From: Rhizobium sp. G21
GTDB taxonomy: Bacteria; Pseudomonadota; Alphaproteobacteria; Rhizobiales; Rhizobiaceae
Length of the DNA stretch: 64,000 bases
Reading direction: 5' to 3'
NCBI RefSeq assembly: GCF_014158035.1
Contig: NZ_JACFXW010000001.1
Span: 1,364,001-1,428,000 of the forward strand
Shown here: piece by piece, positions 59,852-64,000 of the stretch
Position numbering within the stretch: the stretch's first letter is position 1
Layout of the letters: every line of letters starts with the position of its first letter
Position numbers and translations under genes: made by a program
Notes under the pieces: generated by a model
Databases searched by the model: none
What the model was told of the DNA's origin: nothing
What the model saw: only the letters and a program-made list of their open reading frames with translations

Positions 59852-60112
59852 TCAGTTGACGACCGTGACCTTCTCCGCTTCGAGCTTCTTGCCGGTTTTC
59901 TGGTAGGCGACCTTCACCTTGGCGCCGGCCTTGATGTCCTTGGCGTCGAAATTCTTCGGAAGCATGAAAGTGTCGCCATTGGCGAGCGTCAGCTGATGAT
60001 GCGAACTGTTGATGGCCTTGACCGTGCCGGTCACCATTTCACTTGCTGCGAAGGCGAGCGGCGCCATGGCCAGCGAAGAAGCAACGAGAGCGGAAGCGAA
60101 GAGAATACGCAT
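59852..60112 (-). CDS. DUF1344 small exported protein
   Basis: The 86-residue protein has a Sec signal peptide (MRILFASALVASSLAMAPLA, cleavage after AFA) and a short beta-rich mature part with VTGTVKAINSSHHQLTLANG. This is typical of DUF1344, which is common in Hyphomicrobiales and of unknown function. GGAGG precedes the ATG at 60112. It sits between betC and betB and is followed by its own terminator, so it may be an independent unit. Confidence 0.87.
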   Translation of the reverse strand: MRILFASALVASSLAMAPLAFAASEMVTGTVKAINSSHHQLTLANGDTFMLPKNFDAKDIKAGAKVKVAYQKTGKKLEAEKVTVVN

Positions 60113-60358
60113 TGTATAACCTCCATGTAAAACGGGCATGTTCACTCTTTGCATGCCCGACTTACCTACGGATCGTCCGGATTTGTCGCGTCGCGCTTCC
60201 CGTTGTAGTGAAGCGCCGGCAAATTCCCGATCCGCGAGGCCAATTGATAGTCGCATTCCGGCGAAACTCAAATTAATTCAAGGAAATGGTTGTGGTCGAA
60301 CCTTGTCGCGAATTTAATTCGGCCGGTTAGGAAAAGGCCCTGATTTCGCCAGGATCGG

Positions 60359-60384
60359 AGGCGGCTGCGCCAAAGCAGCCGCCT
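60359..60384. terminator. Hairpin after betC
   Basis: AGGCGGCTGC and GCAGCCGCCT pair perfectly over 10 bp with a six-base loop, 10 bp after the betC stop. The T-rich side faces the plus strand, so for betC it may act mainly as a 3'-end stabiliser. Confidence 0.55.
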
Positions 60385-60393
60385 TTGGTTTTG

Positions 60394-61922
60394 TTATTCG
60401 CCGCGCGGGTAGCGCTTGTCGCCTTCGAGATTGTCGAGGTTCATGTGGTTGCGCATATAGCGCTCCGACGCCTTCTGCAGCGGCTGGTGATCCCAGGGAT
60501 AATAGGCGCCGTTGCGCAACGCTTCATAGACCACCCAACGCCGCGCCTGGCTTTCACGGACTTCCTTGTCGAAGGCGTCGATGTCCCATCGGGCTGCGAT
60601 CCGGGCGCGGAAATCGGCGACGACGTCGGCGTAGACAGGATCGGCGGCGAGGTTGCGCAGCTCCCTGGGATCGGCGTCGAGATCATAGAGCTGATCGGGA
60701 TCGAGAGCGCAGTGTATGAACTTCCACTTGCCTTCGCGAATGCCGACCAGCGGCGAATAGGACGCCTCGGCGGCGTATTCCATCAGCACGGGCGAAATGC
60801 GCGGCGCGCCGTTGATCACGGGGACGAGGCTTTCGCCATCGGTCCAAGGCAGGATTTCGTCGATGGACAGACCGGCGAGATCGGCGATCGTCGGCGTCAC
60901 GTCGAGGTTTGAGACAGGCGCGTCGTGGCGGCCGGGAGACACGCCGGGGCCGGCGATCATCAAGGGCACGCGGGCCGAGCCTTCGAAGAAGTTCATCTTG
61001 AACCACAATCCGCGCTCGCCCAGCATGTCGCCGTGATCAGAGCAGAACAGGATCATCGTGTCGTCGAGCTGGCGGGTGCGGGTCAGCGTGTCGATCAGTT
61101 CCCCGACCTTTTCGTCGAGATAGGAAATGTTGGCGAAATAGGCCCGGCGGGAACGGCGGACATTGTCCTCGGTCAGGTCGAAATTGGTGTAGTCGCAGGA
61201 CATCATGATGCGCTGGGAATGCGGGTCCTGCTCATCGAACGGGATGGGCGCGACCTCCGGCGTCAGATGCGCGCAGTCCTCGTAGAGATCCCAGAACTTG
61301 CGGCGCGCGACATAGGGGTCGTGCGGATGGGTGAAGGATGCCGTGATGCACCAGGGACGGCGGTCGGCGTCGTCATTCTCGCGCGCCAGCTGATAGATCT
61401 TCTGATTGGCGAAGAAGGCGACTTCGTCGTCATACTCCATCTGGTTGGTGATTTCGGCGACGCCTGCGCCGTGACCGAGCCGAGATTGTGATACCACCAG
61501 TCGATGCGTTCGCCCGGCTTGCGGTAATCCGGCGTCCAGCCGAAATCGGCGGGATAGATGTCGGTGGTCAGGCGCTCTTCGAAGCCATGCAACTGGTCGG
61601 GGCCGACGAAATGCATCTTGCCCGACAGACAGGTGTAATAGCCGGCGCGGCGAAGGTGATGGGCGAAGGTGGGAATGGAGGAGACATATTCGGCGGCGTT
61701 GTCATAGACGCGGGTGCGGCGCGGCAGCTGGCCGGCCATGAACGAGGCGCGGGCCGGCGCGCAGAGCGGCGACGACGTATAGTTGTTGACGAAGCGGGCC
61801 GAGCGGGCGGCGAGCGCCTTGAGGTTGGGCGCATGCAGGAAGTCCGCCGGGCCGTCGGGAAAGAACGTCCCGTTCAGCTGGTCGACCATGATGATGAGGA
61901 TATTGGGCTTCTTGGCGGACAT
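60394..61922 (-). CDS. betC: Choline-sulfatase, frame broken once
   Basis: BetC releases choline from choline-O-sulfate. The sulfatase signature with the Cys converted to formylglycine is PLCAPARASFMAGQ, the metal site includes MVDQLNGT, and the C-terminal half has CSDHGDMLGERGLW and HPHDPY. The frame is lost after NLGSVT at the CC pair 61469-61470; one added base restores GAGVAEITNQMEYDD and a 509-residue protein of normal length. It is the first of the bet genes on this strand. No betI regulator gene is visible. Confidence 0.93.
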
Positions 61923-62180
61923 GGACCCCTCTTGGGCGTTGAATTCAGGCGATGACGGAAGTTAAGGCCAAGCTCCCCGCGCAAGCGGCGCAGGAGCCGC
62001 GTTTTCTGTTCCGGTTGCGACAGATGCACGCCGCTGACGGGGGCGAGCTTCCCTGTCGGCAACCAAGGCTTTCATGCGCGATCAATCATTCACGACAGTC
62101 ATAAAACTATCACGCTTCACAAAGGAAATATTCAATAATTTCATACAGCTTGTGCACGACTTCAATTGCTGGAGCCGCGC

Positions 62181-63992
62181 ATGGCCGCCTTGACCAAAGA
62201 AATTTCCGCGTTTCCGCATACCTATGCGGGCGAAAAACTGTTATCCATTGCGAAACTCGTGCTCGACCCGGCTTTCCAGCCCGTTGTCGAAACCGCCACC
62301 GGCGCCGTCTTCGGCTATGAATCCCTGATGCGCGGCCATGATCAGATGGGCTTTTCCTCGCCCCTCGACCTCATCGATCGCATGGCCGAGATCGGGCAAT
62401 TGAGCGCGCTCGACCAGATGATGGCGGGACGCGCTCTGGCGAAATTCTCAACTTTGCCCGATTTCCGCTCCTCGACGCTGTTCATCAATCTCGATTTCCG
62501 GCTGATCGCCGAGAGCGCGCCGATGCTGGACGCGCTGGTCCGTCATTTGAAGACGCATATGGTGCCGCCCTCGTCGATCTGCTTCGAACTCTCCGAACGC
62601 TTCGACAATACGACATCGCCGGAATTCGGGCCGTTGATGGCGCGGCTGCGGCGCTCCGGCTTCAAGGTCGCGATCGACGACTTCGGCGTCGGCCGCGGCG
62701 AATATAAACTGCTCGCCGATTATCCGATCGACTACCTGAAGATCGACCAATATTTCATCCGCGATATCGGCGACAGCGCAAAGAAGCAGCATCTGGTGCG
62801 CAACATCGTCGGCATGGCCCACACGCTCGGCATCAGGGTCATCGCCGAGGGGGTCGAGACCGAGGAAGAGTTTCTTTCCTGCCGGGAATTCGGGGTGGAT
62901 ATGGTGCAGGGCTATTACATCGCGCGTCCCTCGGTGAACGTGGACGACCAGAAGCGCAACTATCCGCATCTGCGCGACAAATCGAAAAATCGCGCCGCCG
63001 GCCGTTCGCTCGACGAATTGCTGATCCGCAAGCAGGTCGAAGCCATTCCGAGCGTCTATGAAAACGACTCGGTCGAAACGGTTTTCGAAATGTTCCGGCA
63101 AAATCCGGACCAGAGCTATTTTCCTGTGTTGAACGTCAACAACGAGCCGCGCGGCATCATCCAGGAAAAGGAATTGAAGGAGTATATCTACCATCCCTTC
63201 GGTCGCGACCTGCTCAAGAACCGCGACTATCTGCGTTCGATCTCCTATTTCGCCAAAGCTGCGCCGATCGTCAGTCTCGATTCCGGCACCGACGATCTGG
63301 TCACCGCCTTCGCCAATATGGAAGGCTGCCACTGCGTGCTGCTGACCGAGAACATGCGTTATTCCGGGGCAATCTCGGCGGCGTCGCTGATCAAGATTCT
63401 CAACGAGAAGCAGCTCAAGACCGCGCAGGACCAGAACCCGCTCACCGGCCTGCCCGGCAATCTCGCCATTCTCGATTTCCTGCGCCACACCTCCAAGGAC
63501 GGCGACGAGCGGCGCTATTACTGCTATTGCGACTTCGACAATTTCAAGCCGTTCAACGATCGTTACGGCTTCCATGCCGGCGACCACGCGATCTCGTTGT
63601 TCGCCGCGCTGATGCGCCGCTACTTCTTTCACGAGAGCGAGTTCATCGGCCATGTCGGCGGCGACGACTTCTTCATCGGGCTCACCGGCTACACCGAAGA
63701 AGAGATGATCCACCCGCTCGGCCGTCTGCTGAACGACTTCGCCTCGGAAGTCGCCGATCTCTATTCGGAGGAAGAGCGCGGCCGGGGTTACATCATGGGC
63801 CACGATCGCCAGGGCGTCGAGCGCAAGATCGGGCTGATGCGTTGCTCGATCGGCGTCTTGGAAATCCCCGAAGGCGCCGTGATCAGCGACATCGACCGGA
63901 TCAGCGCCGAGATCGCCCATGTCAAGGCGGGCGCCAAGATCAGCGACACCGGACTGTGCATCGCTCGCCTCGGCGAAATCGAGCGGGCGTGA
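62181..63992 (+). CDS. EAL-CBS-GGDEF cyclic-di-GMP protein
   Basis: The 603-residue protein has an N-terminal EAL phosphodiesterase domain (residues ~25-250), with ESLMR in place of EAL and with INLDF, CFELSER, AIDDFGVG, LKID and AEGVET all present, so it is probably active. A CBS pair follows (about 280-420; FPVLNVNNEPRGIIQ), then a C-terminal GGDEF domain with GGDDF and DFDNFKPFNDRYGF. The ATG at 62181 has GGAG nearby; a TTG five codons upstream is possible. The domain order EAL before GGDEF is the reverse of the common one. CBS domains may sense nucleotides. Confidence 0.9.
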   Translation: MAALTKEISAFPHTYAGEKLLSIAKLVLDPAFQPVVETATGAVFGYESLMRGHDQMGFSSPLDLIDRMAEIGQLSALDQMMAGRALAKFSTLPDFRSSTLFINLDFRLIAESAPMLDALVRHLKTHMVPPSSICFELSERFDNTTSPEFGPLMARLRRSGFKVAIDDFGVGRGEYKLLADYPIDYLKIDQYFIRDIGDSAKKQHLVRNIVGMAHTLGIRVIAEGVETEEEFLSCREFGVDMVQGYYIARPSVNVDDQKRNYPHLRDKSKNRAAGRSLDELLIRKQVEAIPSVYENDSVETVFEMFRQNPDQSYFPVLNVNNEPRGIIQEKELKEYIYHPFGRDLLKNRDYLRSISYFAKAAPIVSLDSGTDDLVTAFANMEGCHCVLLTENMRYSGAISAASLIKILNEKQLKTAQDQNPLTGLPGNLAILDFLRHTSKDGDERRYYCYCDFDNFKPFNDRYGFHAGDHAISLFAALMRRYFFHESEFIGHVGGDDFFIGLTGYTEEEMIHPLGRLLNDFASEVADLYSEEERGRGYIMGHDRQGVERKIGLMRCSIGVLEIPEGAVISDIDRISAEIAHVKAGAKISDTGLCIARLGEIERA

Positions 63993-64000
63993 ACCGACTT

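Overview
The window looks like chromosome from an alphaproteobacterium of the order Hyphomicrobiales (Rhizobiales). The evidence is high GC content, a CcrM-type GANTC adenine methyltransferase, GTTC-N7-GTTC SOS boxes, DUF6074 and DUF1344 proteins typical of that order, a betC/betB/betA choline-sulfate locus, and a ppdK - HAD - mutY - dciA - dsbA - smc backbone whose gene order is familiar from rhizobia. I see no phage, plasmid, insertion-sequence or CRISPR signature. One tRNA gene (Gln, TTG) is present.

Layout. 1-2.6 kb: a truncated sialyltransferase-like gene, a DeoR regulator and a D-lactate dehydrogenase. 3.0-3.4 kb: a guanidine-II (mini-ykkC) riboswitch in front of a gdx/sugE exporter. 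3.4-6.5 kb: a receiver-domain protein, an alpha/beta hydrolase, a DUF6074 protein and a LuxR-type regulator. 6.8-12.5 kb: an apparent SOS island with three LexA-type boxes, controlling two unfamiliar small genes, a YcaQ/AlkX-type crosslink glycosylase, and a UvrD-like helicase plus DinB. 12.6-19.5 kb: an arabinoside uptake and degradation locus (ABC importer, GH51 arabinofuranosidase, ArsR-type regulator). 19.6-30.5 kb: MFS/AraC pair, tRNA-Gln, a PfpI/DJ-1 protein, cupin, metallo-hydrolase, glycosyltransferase, DUF1499, a DMT transporter and a chemoreceptor. 31-42 kb: orphan HicB, ppdK, HAD, mutY, dciA, a higBA toxin-antitoxin pair, a dsbA-like lipoprotein and smc. 42-48 kb: a C5 methyltransferase with Vsr, then a kup - kdpD-like - kdpE operon. 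48-56 kb: vanadium haloperoxidase, a winged-helix protein, ccrM, exported carbonic anhydrase, GST, RidA, a deoxyribosyltransferase-like protein and a DUF900 lipoprotein. 56-62 kb: betA, betB, DUF1344 and betC. 62-64 kb: an EAL-CBS-GGDEF protein.

A striking property is the number of genes whose reading frame is broken by one base while both halves remain perfectly recognisable. I count 14 such breaks in 11 genes (ycaQ, uvrD-like, a sugar permease, a glycosyltransferase, ppdK, mutY, smc, the C5 methyltransferase, haloperoxidase, a deoxyribosyltransferase-like gene, betC). Most lie in short G or C runs, and several hit housekeeping genes such as smc and mutY, so I read them as sequence errors rather than decay. 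Each is annotated as one gene with the position of the break.

How parts work together. The SOS island combines crosslink repair, a helicase and a translesion polymerase with two small proteins that share the same type of operator. The arabinoside locus has its own regulator and a shared candidate operator at both outward promoters. The bet genes convert choline-O-sulfate to glycine betaine, and kup-kdpDE suggests K+ uptake under two-component control, so both address osmotic stress. The most promising less-described items are the SOS-linked small gene pair (6817-7352), the kup-kdpDE arrangement, the ArsR regulator with a large beta-rich C-terminal domain, and the GT29-like protein at the left edge.
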